Source of the DNA: Chthoniobacterales bacterium
GTDB taxonomy: Bacteria; Verrucomicrobiota; Verrucomicrobiia; Chthoniobacterales; JACTMZ01
DNA length: 64,000 bases
Assembly (NCBI GenBank): GCA_018883245.1
Contig: VEQL01000001.1
Location: 30,701-94,700 of the forward strand
Direction: 5' to 3'
The notes beneath the pieces were generated by a model, which saw only the letters and a program-made list of their open reading frames with translations, made no database searches and was not told the DNA's origin. Shown here piece by piece: positions 26,155 through 35,558 of this stretch. A program made the translations under genes and the position numbers. The number at the start of each line of letters is the position of its first letter. The first letter of the stretch is position 1.

Positions 26155-27252
26155 ATGGCTTACATCGACCAATTTTTCCAGGTGCTGATCAACGCGCGCG
26201 CGTCCGATCTGCATCTCGCCGAGGGACAGCCGCCAAAAATCCGCCGCCACGGCGACGTCATTCCGATCCGCGAGGAAATCCTCACGGCGGACGAGATGAA
26301 TTACATGTTGAGCGAGATCTGCACGCCGCGGAACTGGGAGCGATTCCAGCAGAAGGGCGACCTCGACTTCGCTTACGAGATGAACGAGGACAGCCGCTTC
26401 CGCTGCAACTATTTCAAGCAAGTGCACGGGCTCGGCGCCGTGTTCCGGCTGATCCCCACCCGCATCGCCACGCTCGAGGAACTCGGTTTGCCGCCGGTGA
26501 TCAAGGAATTCGGGCATTTGCGCGGGGGCCTCGTGCTTGTCACAGGACCGACCGGTTCGGGCAAAAGCACCACACTTGCCGCGCTGATTGATTACATCAA
26601 CACCAACTTCACGCGCCACATCGTCACGATCGAAGAGCCGATCGAATTCGTGCACTCGAACAAGCGCAGCATCATCACGCAGCGTGAAGTCCCCGAGCAC
26701 GCGATCAACTTTCCCACCGGCCTGAAAGCGGCGCTGCGCGAGGATTCCGACATCGTGCTTGTCGGCGAAATGCGCGACCTCGAGACCATTTCCCTCGCCC
26801 TCACCGCCGCCGAGACAGGCCTGCTCGTCTTCGGAACGCTGCACACGAACAACGCGCGCAAGACCGTGGACCGCATGATCGACGTGTTTCCGTCCGACCA
26901 ACAGTCGCAGGTTCGGACGATGCTCTCGGCCTCACTGCGCGGCGTGGTGGCCCAACTCCTCCTGAAACGCCAGGACGGCGGCGGACGCATCGCGGTGAAT
27001 GAAATCCTTGTGGTCAACAGCGCGGTGGCGGCCATTATTCGCGAGGGCGCCACGCAGAAGCTGCAGGACGTCATCGTGGGAGGAAAATCGCAGGGGATGC
27101 AATTCATGGACGACGCCATCTGGGCGCAACTGCAGCAGGGGCACGTGTCCCCTCACGAGGCGTTTATGAAGGCGATCGACAAGAACCGCTTCAAAGCCTT
27201 CCTCCCGCCGGAGGAGGCCGAACTGGCCAATTCCGCCGGCGGCGCGGGCTGA
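26155..27252 (+). CDS. Second PilT-type ATPase (PilT2/PilU-like)
   Basis: A 365-residue paralogue of the previous gene. Walker A is GPTGSGKST (131-139) and the second acidic motif is TIEEPIEFVHSNKRS. It keeps the SDLHLAEGQPPKIRR start typical of PilT. In other bacteria PilU-like proteins act with PilT as accessory retraction motors. Sequence differs enough from pilT to be a separate paralogue rather than a recent duplication. Ends in ELANSAGGAG. Confidence 0.9.
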   Translation: MAYIDQFFQVLINARASDLHLAEGQPPKIRRHGDVIPIREEILTADEMNYMLSEICTPRNWERFQQKGDLDFAYEMNEDSRFRCNYFKQVHGLGAVFRLIPTRIATLEELGLPPVIKEFGHLRGGLVLVTGPTGSGKSTTLAALIDYINTNFTRHIVTIEEPIEFVHSNKRSIITQREVPEHAINFPTGLKAALREDSDIVLVGEMRDLETISLALTAAETGLLVFGTLHTNNARKTVDRMIDVFPSDQQSQVRTMLSASLRGVVAQLLLKRQDGGGRIAVNEILVVNSAVAAIIREGATQKLQDVIVGGKSQGMQFMDDAIWAQLQQGHVSPHEAFMKAIDKNRFKAFLPPEEAELANSAGGAG

Positions 27253-27328
27253 GCAGTCTGTTCCTACCTTGCCGCCATGGGTTGCGGCGGATAATTTGAA
27301 AACCCGGCTCGTGACAGCCTCCTCATCG

Positions 27329-29521
27329 ATGAAGCCGACCGTTCCTCCCGAAGAGCTTGCCGCGTTCCTCGACGCGCGGCACTCCGATCCCTTCCACACG
27401 CTCGGCATGCGCCGCGCGGGCGGCACGGTGGCGGTGCGTGTTTTCCGGCCCGACTTGGCATCGGTCGAAGTGATCGACGCGACAAACAGGACGCGCGCTT
27501 TCAAGGCGAAGAAAATCCACACGGACGGATTTTTCGAAGCCGTCCTTCCCGCCGGCGCGGCGGAGTTTCCCTACTTGCTGCGGATGCGCAGCCACACGGG
27601 AACGGAATGGGAGGAGCGCGATCCTTATTCGTTCGGGCGAATCCTGGGTGACACGGATGTCTATCTGCATGCCGAGGGCAACCACTGGGACCTTTACAAC
27701 AAATTCGGCGCACACTTGACCGAGATCGACGGGGTTCAGGGCACCGTGTTCTGCGTTTGGGCGCCCAACGCGCAACGCGTCAGCGTGGTCGGGGATTTCA
27801 ACCACTGGGACGGGCGCGTCCACGTCATGCGCAGGCTCGTGGGCAGCGGCGTATGGGAAATTTTCATTCCCGGCATCAAGGAGGGCACGCACTACAAGTT
27901 CGAGATCAAGGGCTGCCACGGTGACGTCTTTCTCAAAAGCGACCCGTTCGCTTTCTACGGCCAGCACGGGCTGCAGACCGCCTCCATCGTTTGCGACCTC
28001 GACCGCTTCCAATGGTCGGATGAGGCATGGATGGAATACCGCGCCAAGCAGGCGTGGCACAAAAGGCCCCTGAGTATCTACGAAGTGCACCTCGGGTCAT
28101 GGCAGCGCATGCCCGAGGACAACAACCGCCCGCTGAGCTACATCGAATTGTCGCACCGTCTCATTCCCTACTGCCTCGACATGGGTTTCACCCACATCGA
28201 GCTGATGCCGATAGCGGAGCATCCTTATGACGGTTCGTGGGGGTATCAGGTGGCCGGCTACTACGCGCCGACCAGCCGTTTCGGGAACCCGGACGAGTTC
28301 CGGCATTTCATCGACAACTGCCACAAGGCGGGCATCGGCGTGATCCTCGACTGGGTGCCGGCGCATTTCCCGAAGGACGCGCACGGATTGGCCAGATTCG
28401 ACGGCACGCACCTTTACGAGCACGAGGATCCGCGGCAGGGAGAACACCGCGACTGGGGCACGCACATTTTCAACTACGGGCGCAACGAGGTGCGGAATTT
28501 TCTCATCGCAAACGGATTGTTCTGGTTCGACCGCTACCACATCGACGGCCTGCGCGTGGATGCTGTCGCCTCGATGCTTTACCTGGACTACTCGCGAGAG
28601 CCGGGCCAATGGGTGCCGAATTGCTTCGGTGGCCGGGAAAACCTCGATGCGATTTATTTTTTGAAGCGCTTCAACGAGGTGAGCTACGAGCGCTTTCCGG
28701 GGATCATCAACATCGCCGAGGAATCAACCGCGTGGCCCGGCGTGTCGCGTCCGACTTATCTGGGCGGACTCGGCTTCAGCTTCAAATGGAACATGGGGTG
28801 GATGCACGACTTCCTCCATTACATGAGCCTCGACCCGGTTTACCGGCGCTACCATCAGGGCAGCATCACGTTTTCGCTGCTCTACGCCTTCCACGAGCAT
28901 TTCATCCTGGTGCTCAGCCACGACGAAGTCGTGCACGGCAAGGGATCGCTGCTCGGCAAAATGCCCGGAGACATGTGGCAGAAGTTCGCCAATCTCCGCA
29001 TGTTCTACGGGCTCATGTGGGCGCATCCCGGGAAAAAGCTGCTCTTCCAAGGCGGAGAGTTCGGCCAGTGGGAAGAGTGGCGCTACAACCAGAGCCTCGA
29101 CTGGCACCTTACACAGTTCCCGCTGCATGCCGGGCTCTCACGCCTCGTCCAGCACCTCAACCATATCTATAAAAGCTACCCGGCCTTTTATGAACTGGAT
29201 GATACCCACGAGGGCTTCGAGTGGATCGACTTCCACGATTCGGACAACAGCGTTGTCGCCTTCCTGCGCAAGTCGTTGGACGGCCAAATCCTCGTGTTTG
29301 CCATGAATGCCACGCCGGTGGTGCGTTCGGGCTACAGGATCGGCGTGCCGGAAACGGGCTTTTACCGGGAAATCCTCAACACCGACTCCGAGGTTTATGG
29401 CGGAGGCAATGTGGGCAACATGGGCGGTCTGCCCTCCGATGCCATCCCCTGGCAAGGCCGCGATCACTCCATCCAAATCGAACTGCCGCCTCTGGCAATT
29501 GTGGGTTTTGTGTTGGAATAG
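27329..29521 (+). CDS. glgB: 1,4-alpha-glucan branching enzyme
   Basis: GH13 enzyme of 730 residues that adds alpha-1,6 branches to glycogen. The catalytic residues are D411 (GLRVDAVASML), E464 (IAEESTAWP) and D532 (LSHDEVVHG), offset by six from E. coli GlgB. N-terminal CBM48-type domains precede the barrel (DPFHTLGMRR is the family start). The ATG at 27329 (MKPTVPPEEL) is taken as start. No other glycogen genes are in the window. It lies 76 bases after the pilT pair. Confidence 0.96.
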   Translation: MKPTVPPEELAAFLDARHSDPFHTLGMRRAGGTVAVRVFRPDLASVEVIDATNRTRAFKAKKIHTDGFFEAVLPAGAAEFPYLLRMRSHTGTEWEERDPYSFGRILGDTDVYLHAEGNHWDLYNKFGAHLTEIDGVQGTVFCVWAPNAQRVSVVGDFNHWDGRVHVMRRLVGSGVWEIFIPGIKEGTHYKFEIKGCHGDVFLKSDPFAFYGQHGLQTASIVCDLDRFQWSDEAWMEYRAKQAWHKRPLSIYEVHLGSWQRMPEDNNRPLSYIELSHRLIPYCLDMGFTHIELMPIAEHPYDGSWGYQVAGYYAPTSRFGNPDEFRHFIDNCHKAGIGVILDWVPAHFPKDAHGLARFDGTHLYEHEDPRQGEHRDWGTHIFNYGRNEVRNFLIANGLFWFDRYHIDGLRVDAVASMLYLDYSREPGQWVPNCFGGRENLDAIYFLKRFNEVSYERFPGIINIAEESTAWPGVSRPTYLGGLGFSFKWNMGWMHDFLHYMSLDPVYRRYHQGSITFSLLYAFHEHFILVLSHDEVVHGKGSLLGKMPGDMWQKFANLRMFYGLMWAHPGKKLLFQGGEFGQWEEWRYNQSLDWHLTQFPLHAGLSRLVQHLNHIYKSYPAFYELDDTHEGFEWIDFHDSDNSVVAFLRKSLDGQILVFAMNATPVVRSGYRIGVPETGFYREILNTDSEVYGGGNVGNMGGLPSDAIPWQGRDHSIQIELPPLAIVGFVLE

Positions 29522-29562
29522 ATGTTGCCTTTCGTCCCCAAGACGAATAGTTGGGTTGGGGT

Positions 29563-30156
29563 ATGAAAAATCTCCGTCGCTCCCTCCGGGGCTTCACCCT
29601 CATCGAACTTCTTGTCGTCATTTCAATCATAGCCATTCTGGCATCGTTGGCAGTTCCTGCCGTCTCGAGCGCACTGGTGCGCGGACAGATGACACAAACA
29701 CTGAACAACGGCCGCCAACTGACCCTGGCTACTCAAACAATGTCGATCGATACGACGACGGCAGGCAGCGGTGCTTCTTGGACCATGAATGCCAGCAATA
29801 CCGTGCAGACTGTCCCCACATTCAGTCAGGCTCTGACGGATGGCAAATATCTCACAGGTGCTGATCTCCAAAAAATTTATGCAGCTCCCGGCGTGATCGT
29901 GGCCAATACCAATTTCACGGCGACGGGCATCGCTTTTAAGATCATGCAGACAACGGAGTCCAGTCCTTCAGATCAACCCTTCGTGATCACGAAAAACTGG
30001 GGTGCATCTGGCCTTACCACCAACGCTCCCTACGGGGATAAGGGCTTCGTAGTATTCCGCAAGGGTGGGGATGGTGGCGTTTACAACCGCCCGACAGACG
30101 TTACCAATTCGTCTGTAGTTTCGACCAATTACAACAATCTCACGCCGCTCAACTAG
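29563..30156 (+). CDS. Type II secretion/type IV pilin-like pseudopilin
   Basis: A 197-residue prepilin. After a short basic leader (MKNLRRSLRG) comes FTLIELLVVISIIAILASLA, the processed N-terminus that methylation and assembly act on. The rest is polar and rich in Asn, Thr and Ser (NTN and TTN clusters) like the giant protein at the left edge. Verrucomicrobia carry many such orphan pseudopilins. No secretin or other pilus gene is adjacent. It ends eight bases inside the convergent plsC gene. Confidence 0.88.
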   Translation: MKNLRRSLRGFTLIELLVVISIIAILASLAVPAVSSALVRGQMTQTLNNGRQLTLATQTMSIDTTTAGSGASWTMNASNTVQTVPTFSQALTDGKYLTGADLQKIYAAPGVIVANTNFTATGIAFKIMQTTESSPSDQPFVITKNWGASGLTTNAPYGDKGFVVFRKGGDGGVYNRPTDVTNSSVVSTNYNNLTPLN

Positions 30157-30787
30157 AGGGGCGATTTTTTTGATCGAGCTTTAAAGCGGCGACCGCGTCC
30201 ATGACGCGGTCGCTTGCTTTTTGGTAGGAGTCGCGGTCGGCGGGAATTTTGTCAAAGTAAAGCGGCTTGCCCACAACAACAGTGATCGGCACCCGGTGCG
30301 GCATCATGCGGTCGCGGGGAAAGGCCTCGAATGATCCGAAGATGCGCATAGGAACCACCGGGGCACCTGTCTTGGCGATAATCATCCCAATTCCCGGTTG
30401 CGCGTGTTGAAGGTGACCGTCCTTTGACCTTGTGCCCTCGGGGAAGATCAGAGCTGCGCCGCCTGCGCGGATCACGCGGATAAGACCCATAAGCGCGCTA
30501 CGCTCCGCGTTTTTCGGATCGACGGGAATGACATTCCACTCGGGCATAATCGGCCCCATGACGGGCCAATCGAGAAGGGATTTGCGTGCGAGGTAATGGA
30601 TGGCTCGCTGGCAAGCGACACCGGCAAGCGGCGGGTCGAGGAAACTGGCATGGTTGGCCGCAATGATGGCCGGTCCTTCTTCAATGATATTTTCCGACCC
30701 GATGACGCGGTAGCTAAAAAAAGTCTTCGCGATAGCCTTGCTCAGCGAATAGCCGAGCAAATACCAGAAGGTCATTCGTTGCTGCAT
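30149..30787 (-). CDS. plsC: 1-acyl-sn-glycerol-3-phosphate acyltransferase
   Basis: Membrane acyltransferase of 212 residues that makes phosphatidic acid. The catalytic motif NHxxxxD is N45-D51 (NHASFLD) and the substrate motif is FPEGTRS. It is the last gene of tyrA-aroA-cmk-plsC and overlaps cmk by 16 bases. Start ATG at 30787. Other LPLAT family members acylate ornithine or lipid A-related molecules, but the short length and motifs fit PlsC. Confidence 0.93.
   Translation of the reverse strand: MQQRMTFWYLLGYSLSKAIAKTFFSYRVIGSENIIEEGPAIIAANHASFLDPPLAGVACQRAIHYLARKSLLDWPVMGPIMPEWNVIPVDPKNAERSALMGLIRVIRAGGAALIFPEGTRSKDGHLQHAQPGIGMIIAKTGAPVVPMRIFGSFEAFPRDRMMPHRVPITVVVGKPLYFDKIPADRDSYQKASDRVMDAVAALKLDQKNRPSS
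30189..30222 (+). terminator. Rho-independent terminator inside plsC
   Basis: A perfect 10-bp stem GCGACCGCGT/ACGCGGTCGC with a 5-base loop (CCATG) at 30189-30213 is followed by TTGCTTTTT. It ends the pseudopilin transcript, 33 bases after its stop, although it is built from the 3' coding sequence of the convergent plsC gene. The same bases encode SDRVMDAVAAL of PlsC, so the hairpin is constrained by both roles. Confidence 0.8.
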
Positions 30788-31452
30788 AAAGCACTTGCGG
30801 CCGGCAGTCCCATTTCGCGGAGTTTGCCGAGTATCGCTGCAACCACGCCCGCCACCGCGAGATCGGACGTGTCGATGACAACCGCCCCGGGCGCAACGCT
30901 CAGCGGTGCGGTGCTGCGCGTCGAATCGATGCTGTCGCGGCGGGCGATTTCCTCCGTCTGTCCCTCGTTGCGGCGCCGCTGCTGGCGCACTTCGGGGCTC
31001 GCATCAATGTAAAACTTGAACGGAGTTTCGGGAAAGACAGCTGATCCGATGTCACGACCCTCGATCACGGTTTGACGGCCTTGCGCATGCTTCCGGATGG
31101 TATCCGTGATGACCGAACGCACTTCGGGAACCGCCGAGACGTGCGATACGTTTGCGTTGACATTCTCGCCGCGCAGATACGGGCGCGCGTCCTCGCCGGT
31201 GATTATCGGAAAATACTGGTGATCATCCGCGGCGATGTCGATTTGCACATTTTCCGAGGCCAACGCGACCGCGCGTGCATCGCGGCAATCCACGCCTTGG
31301 CGAAGGCAGCCCCGCGTCATGGCCCGGTAAAGATCCCCCGAGTTGAAAAACCTGTAACCTAGCCGGCGCGCCAATTCCCGTGCCACCGTGCTCTTACCCG
31401 AAGCAGCAGGACCGTCCATGGCGATTACGACCGTCGAGTCACGCGCGTCCAT
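30772..31452 (-). CDS. cmk: Cytidylate kinase
   Basis: CMP/dCMP kinase of 226 residues. Walker A-like AMDGPAASGKSTVARELA is near the N-terminus, and IEGRDIGSAVFP plus RNEGQTEEIARRDSIDSTRSTAPL is the CMP-binding region. A GGGAGG ribosome site precedes the ATG at 31452 by seven bases; a TTG at 31458 is the other possibility. The start lies inside the 3' end of aroA, a common arrangement in bacteria. Confidence 0.95.
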   Translation of the reverse strand: MDARDSTVVIAMDGPAASGKSTVARELARRLGYRFFNSGDLYRAMTRGCLRQGVDCRDARAVALASENVQIDIAADDHQYFPIITGEDARPYLRGENVNANVSHVSAVPEVRSVITDTIRKHAQGRQTVIEGRDIGSAVFPETPFKFYIDASPEVRQQRRRNEGQTEEIARRDSIDSTRSTAPLSVAPGAVVIDTSDLAVAGVVAAILGKLREMGLPAASALCSNE

Positions 31453-32734
31453 CAACAACCTCCCGTAGTTGCCGTTCGAATCCCGGATACGATGTTTCGA
31501 CGCAGGCAGTATCTTCGATCACCGTCTCGCCGTCCGCAAAAAGTCCCGCAATGGCAAACGCCATGGCAATCCGATGGTCCCCATGGCTCGGAAGCGTCGC
31601 TCCACGCAACGGTTTGCCACCGCGGATCTCGAGTCCGTCTTTGTGTTCAGTGACATCGGCTCCCATCGCTTGCAGATGATGCGCCACCACGGCAAGACGG
31701 TCGGACTCTTTGACGCGCAGTTCCGCGGCGTCGCGGATAATGGTCGTGCCCGATGCCAGCGCACCCGCCACCGCAAGCACCGGCAGCTCGTCGATGACAT
31801 TGGGTATTTCTTTTCCTACGATGATTGTCCCCTTGAGCGGACTGCCGGTGATTTCGACAAGGCCGGATGGTTCGCCGGGTCCCTGGCTCCTGTGCTCTTC
31901 CCGGATTCGCGCCCCCATGCGCAAAAGAACGCCGAGAACACCCGTGCGCGTCGGATTGAGACCCAAGTCACGCACGCACAAGCGCGCCCCCGGTTGCGCC
32001 GCGGCGGCAACAAACCAAAAAGCCGCGCTAGAAACATCGCCCGGAACGGTGAAATCGCGGGCCTTGGGAAAGCAGCCGCCGGACACCGTGATGCGATTTC
32101 CTTCTCGGTGAACCGTAACGCCGAAATGGTTAAGCATGCGCTCGGTGTGATCTCGCGTTGCGACCGGCTCGATCACCGTTGTTTTTCCCGAGGCAAACAA
32201 TCCGGCGAGCAGAACCGCGCTCTTCACTTGGGCACTTGCAACCGGCAACGAGTATTCGATGCCTCGCAACGCGGGGTTCCCATCAACAACCAAGGGAGGG
32301 CAATCCCCCGGTCCCTCCGTCCGAAGGTTGCCGCCCATGAGGCCAAGCGGCCCCATGATACGCTTCATGGGACGGCGAGAGAGCGAATCATCGCCGATGA
32401 GCCTGGCACTGAATGGCTGCGCAGCGAGCAAACCGGACATCAGTCGCATCGTGGTTCCGGAGTTTCCGCAATCCAGATCGCCTTCAGGAGCGGTGAAGCT
32501 GCCGCGGCATCCGCGGATCAAAAACTCGCCCGGCCCCGCATCCGTGATCGCGACACCGAGTTGCCGAAGGACGCGGATTGTTCCGAGACAATCCTCACCC
32601 ATGAGAAAATTCCGCACGGTGCAAGAGCCGTCGGAGATCGCCGCCAACATGGCTGCGCGATGCGACATGCTTTTGTCGGGCGGCACACTGATGGCCGCTT
32701 TGATGGGCGGCGCACGATGGACTCTTAAAGTCAT
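31439..32734 (-). CDS. aroA: 3-phosphoshikimate 1-carboxyvinyltransferase (EPSP synthase)
   Basis: Shikimate pathway enzyme of 431 residues. Key segments: DKSMSHRAAMLAAISDG near the N-terminus (phosphoenolpyruvate/shikimate contacts), GNSGTTMRLMSGLLA, and the C-terminal LRVKESDRLAV with DHRIAMAFAIAGL. It overlaps tyrA by four bases (ATGA), and the two act in the same pathway to aromatic amino acids. Of class I or II is not resolved by eye. Confidence 0.96.
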   Translation of the reverse strand: MTLRVHRAPPIKAAISVPPDKSMSHRAAMLAAISDGSCTVRNFLMGEDCLGTIRVLRQLGVAITDAGPGEFLIRGCRGSFTAPEGDLDCGNSGTTMRLMSGLLAAQPFSARLIGDDSLSRRPMKRIMGPLGLMGGNLRTEGPGDCPPLVVDGNPALRGIEYSLPVASAQVKSAVLLAGLFASGKTTVIEPVATRDHTERMLNHFGVTVHREGNRITVSGGCFPKARDFTVPGDVSSAAFWFVAAAAQPGARLCVRDLGLNPTRTGVLGVLLRMGARIREEHRSQGPGEPSGLVEITGSPLKGTIIVGKEIPNVIDELPVLAVAGALASGTTIIRDAAELRVKESDRLAVVAHHLQAMGADVTEHKDGLEIRGGKPLRGATLPSHGDHRIAMAFAIAGLFADGETVIEDTACVETSYPGFERQLREVVDGRA

Positions 32735-33600
32735 GTCGCCCTTTGCCCGACAATTTGGGCCCGATGCTCGGCGGCCGAGCGAAGGAAATCCGAGACGCGG
32801 GTCATGTCGTTATTCTCCAAGGCGATCCTGATGCTTTGCAGAGAGTCGATCAGGCAGCTGATTCCCCGGGCCACCTCAGCCCGGTTCGAGGAAAGGATCC
32901 CGGTCCAAAGATCCGGCGCCCCGGAGGCCACACGCGTTGTGTCACGGAATCCTCCGGCACACATCGTCCGGCACACGGGCTCGCTGGCAAAGACCGTTTC
33001 GACCAGTGCCGATGCTGCAACATGCGGAACATGGCTGACCATGGCGGCGGCTCGGTCATGCTGTTCAGGGGACAGCGTGATAACACGAGCGCCGAGGGCG
33101 CTCCAAAAATCCGAGGCGGCGGCAACCCGATCAGGCCGGGATTTCTCACTCGGCGTCACCGCACAGACTGCTCCTTCGTAAAGATCTTCCCGCGCCGCCG
33201 CGAGACCGGCCTCTTCCGATCCGCACATCGGATGGCTGCCGACAAAATTCCGATGGACCGCAAAAACTTCCTCCAGCTCCCGCACGACTTGGCCCTTCAC
33301 GCTGCCGACATCGGTGACGAGTGTTGCGGGGCCGACGACCCCAGCGACGGACTCGGCCAGGCTGGTCATGGTTTCCACGGGGACACAAAAGACAACTATC
33401 TCGGAACTTTCGACCACCTTTGCAGGATCGATTGAAACGACGTCAGCCAATCCGCGATCTTTCAGTTCTTTGAGCGCATCGTCGCGTCGGGCCCATGCGG
33501 CAAGCCTGGTGCCGGGCATCCTGCGGCGCAAAGCCATGAGCAACGAAGCACCCATCAGCCCCGGGCCCAATACGGCGACGGATGAAGGATGGGCGCTCAT
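32731..33600 (-). CDS. tyrA: Prephenate dehydrogenase
   Basis: NAD(P)-dependent enzyme of 289 residues that makes 4-hydroxyphenylpyruvate for tyrosine. AVLGPGLMGASLLMALR is the Rossmann start; VTDVGSVKG and GSHPMCGSEEAGL are substrate/coenzyme residues, and HDRAAAMVSHVPHVAASAL the C-terminal helices. No ACT or chorismate mutase domain is fused. First gene of tyrA-aroA-cmk-plsC. A six-bp hairpin ends two bases before its ATG. Confidence 0.93.
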   Translation of the reverse strand: MSAHPSSVAVLGPGLMGASLLMALRRRMPGTRLAAWARRDDALKELKDRGLADVVSIDPAKVVESSEIVVFCVPVETMTSLAESVAGVVGPATLVTDVGSVKGQVVRELEEVFAVHRNFVGSHPMCGSEEAGLAAAREDLYEGAVCAVTPSEKSRPDRVAAASDFWSALGARVITLSPEQHDRAAAMVSHVPHVAASALVETVFASEPVCRTMCAGGFRDTTRVASGAPDLWTGILSSNRAEVARGISCLIDSLQSIRIALENNDMTRVSDFLRSAAEHRAQIVGQRAT

Positions 33601-33602
33601 GA

Positions 33603-33620
33603 CCTGCCGAATATGGCAGG
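33603..33620 (-). promoter_or_regulatory. Hairpin directly before the tyrA start codon
   Basis: CCTGCC-ATATTC-GGCAGG forms a perfect 6-bp stem that ends two bases before the tyrA ATG. The 3' arm holds the only purine-rich sequence near the start (GGCAGG), so folding could mask initiation. Regulatory role is inference. Confidence 0.35.
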
Positions 33621-33654
33621 CAAAGGCGCGGACCTCACGCCGGAAAATCGTTCG

Positions 33655-34080
33655 TCAGGGAACGAGGAAGATGCGTCCTGTGTAAGGATCTTTGACTTCG
33701 GTTCCCGGAGGAAAACCACGGACATCGACAAACCCCGCGCTGGGCGCATGCGGGCTGGTGACGAAACCGGGTTTGCCGGGCACGGGAATTCCGTAGGAGA
33801 TGTCCGGCGTGGGAAGACTCACGGGCGGGGGCGTCGGCGCCGGGGTGGGATTGGCGCTGGGAACCGGGTTGACCAAAGCCGTATCAGTCACTCCAACACC
33901 AGTATCGGTTCCTGCCAGCGGCGGCAGAGTCGCAGGTGTTGTTTGGGTTTGCTGCAAAGTTTGCGTTCCGCCGTAGCCGTAGCGGTTGCGAGATGTGGTC
34001 GGCGGCTTGCTTTCCGTGCAGGCAGGAAGAAGAAGCGCCAAGGGCAAAACCAAGGACGCGGCCGGAATGAGTCGGTTCAT
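33655..34080 (-). CDS. Pro/Thr-rich lipoprotein
   Basis: A 141-residue lipoprotein (lipobox LLLPAC, Cys21) from [16 protein letters not shown]. The middle is low-complexity, rich in Pro, Thr and Gln ([10 protein letters not shown]), and the C-terminal end is [21 protein letters not shown]...[11 protein letters not shown]. This PGFVxSPxxP...D-P-ytgKifrv ending recurs in verrucomicrobial small lipoproteins (from memory, not checked). The ATG at 34080 is preferred because it starts the signal peptide. Last gene after hisA, 68 bases downstream. Confidence 0.78.
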   Translation of the reverse strand: MNRLIPAASLVLPLALLLPACTESKPPTTSRNRYGYGGTQTLQQTQTTPATLPPLAGTDTGVGVTDTALVNPVPSANPTPAPTPPPVSLPTPDISYGIPVPGKPGFVTSPHAPSAGFVDVRGFPPGTEVKDPYTGRIFLVP

Positions 34081-34148
34081 ACCAGCGAAATGATCAGAGT
34101 CGGCATGGGACTGCAAGGCCAAACTCGGGCAATGCGCCCCGCCGTCTG

Positions 34149-34889
34149 CTACAGGCCGGCCTCGGCAGCTGCGCGCGCCATAGCTGCCCGCAAGTCGCCG
34201 GTAATGCAGCCGTCAAACAGTGCCCGACCGATGATGGCCCCAGAAAGGCGCGGGATGCGCGCCAAGCGAGCCAGATCGAGGGCGGACGACACGCCGCCGC
34301 TGGCAATGACGGGGCAATCGACCGCGCAAACCATGTCTTCGACCGATTGAAAATTCGGTCCCTGCAACATGCCGTCCGTGGCGATGTCCGTGCAGATGAT
34401 CGCGCCGACGCCGCAGGCGTGCATCTTCCGCGCAAAATCGATGGCCGCCAGACCGGTCACCTCGGTCCAGCCCTTGACCGCAACAAAGCCGTCTTTCGCG
34501 TCGATACCCACCGCGATTCTATCGCCGCCGAACTTCTTGACCGCACCCGCGACAAAATCCGGCGCCTCCGCCGCACGCGTCCCGATCACGACCCGTGCCG
34601 CACCGGCGTCGAGTGCTTTTCTTATCGCAACGTCATCCCTCATGCCTCCACCCAGTTGGAGGGGAACACTTATTGCCGATGCCATGCGCCGGACGACGTC
34701 GAGATTGGCCTGTCGCCCCTCGAATGCGGCGTCGAGATCGACAACATGGAGCCAGTCTCCCCCGCGGGTCTCCCAGTCGCGCGCCACGGACACAGGGTCG
34801 TCGGAATAAACGGTCTTGTCCGCGGCACGTCCCTGCTTGAGGCGGACCGCTTTGCCATCCATCAGATCGATCGCGGGATAAAGCAGCAT
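34149..34889 (-). CDS. hisA: Phosphoribosylformimino-5-aminoimidazole carboxamide ribotide isomerase
   Basis: TIM-barrel isomerase of histidine synthesis, 246 residues. The catalytic Asp pair is in [17 protein letters not shown] (N-terminal Asp) and [14 protein letters not shown] (second Asp). Phosphate-gripping loop GGVSSALD follows. Starts at 34889, three bases after the hisH stop. With hisB and hisH it forms part of a partial his operon; hisF and hisG are not here. Confidence 0.95.
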   Translation of the reverse strand: MLLYPAIDLMDGKAVRLKQGRAADKTVYSDDPVSVARDWETRGGDWLHVVDLDAAFEGRQANLDVVRRMASAISVPLQLGGGMRDDVAIRKALDAGAARVVIGTRAAEAPDFVAGAVKKFGGDRIAVGIDAKDGFVAVKGWTEVTGLAAIDFARKMHACGVGAIICTDIATDGMLQGPNFQSVEDMVCAVDCPVIASGGVSSALDLARLARIPRLSGAIIGRALFDGCITGDLRAAMARAAAEAGL

Positions 34890-34892
34890 AAA

Positions 34893-35558
34893 TCAGGTCG
34901 CATCGGCCAAACCGCGCACGAAATTTTCCAGGATACGCAAGCCGGTCGCTTGGCTTTTTTCGGGATGAAACTGCACGCCGCGGACGTTGCCACGACCGGC
35001 TGCCGCGGCGAACGTCACGCCATGCGTGCATACGGCGGTGACAATTGAAGTGTCCTCGGGTTCGGGAAAATACGAGTGAACGAAAAAAACATGCGCCGGA
35101 TCAGGCAAGCCCTCAAAAAGCCGGTCCGGCTGCCGCCAGAGGAGGCTGTTCCAGCCCATGTGCGGGACTTTGAGACCGGGGCCGGAGGGAAAACGCACGA
35201 CCGAGCCGCGCCAATGGCCCAAGCCTTTCGATTCGGGTGATTCGACGCTGCGCTCGAAAAGAATCTGGTAACCGAGGCAGATTCCAAGATACGGGCGATC
35301 CGACGCCAGCCACTCCCGCAGCGGTTCTGTCAATCCCCTGCTGTCGAGATTGCGGACACAATCACCGAACGATCCGACGCCGGGAAGAACGATGGCGCGG
35401 CACTCGCCCATGGACGAAGGGTCGGCGCAGCGAACCACCTCGGCGCCGGCGTGCTGCAAAGCTTTTTCCACGCTTCGCAAGTTCCCGCTTCCGTAATCGA
35501 TCAGCGCCACACGTGGCCGGGCAGCCTCGTTGCCTGCATCAACCAAGGACATGCTCAA
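34893..35558 (-). CDS. hisH: Imidazole glycerol phosphate synthase glutamine amidotransferase subunit
   Basis: Class I amidotransferase of 221 residues. The nucleophile is C94 in GICLGYQ, with His and Glu in QFHPEKSQATG. It supplies ammonia to HisF, whose gene is not in the window. Start at 35558 (MSMSLVDAGN) overlaps hisB by four bases; MALIDYGSGN-type starts 15 residues later in other species show the N-terminal extension is not conserved. Confidence 0.95.
   Translation of the reverse strand: MSMSLVDAGNEAARPRVALIDYGSGNLRSVEKALQHAGAEVVRCADPSSMGECRAIVLPGVGSFGDCVRNLDSRGLTEPLREWLASDRPYLGICLGYQILFERSVESPESKGLGHWRGSVVRFPSGPGLKVPHMGWNSLLWRQPDRLFEGLPDPAHVFFVHSYFPEPEDTSIVTAVCTHGVTFAAAAGRGNVRGVQFHPEKSQATGLRILENFVRGLADAT

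Noticed and set aside
34149..35558. HisA and HisH together as a complete histidine pathway cluster
   Set aside because: hisF, hisG, hisD and hisE are not in the window, so the cluster is partial.
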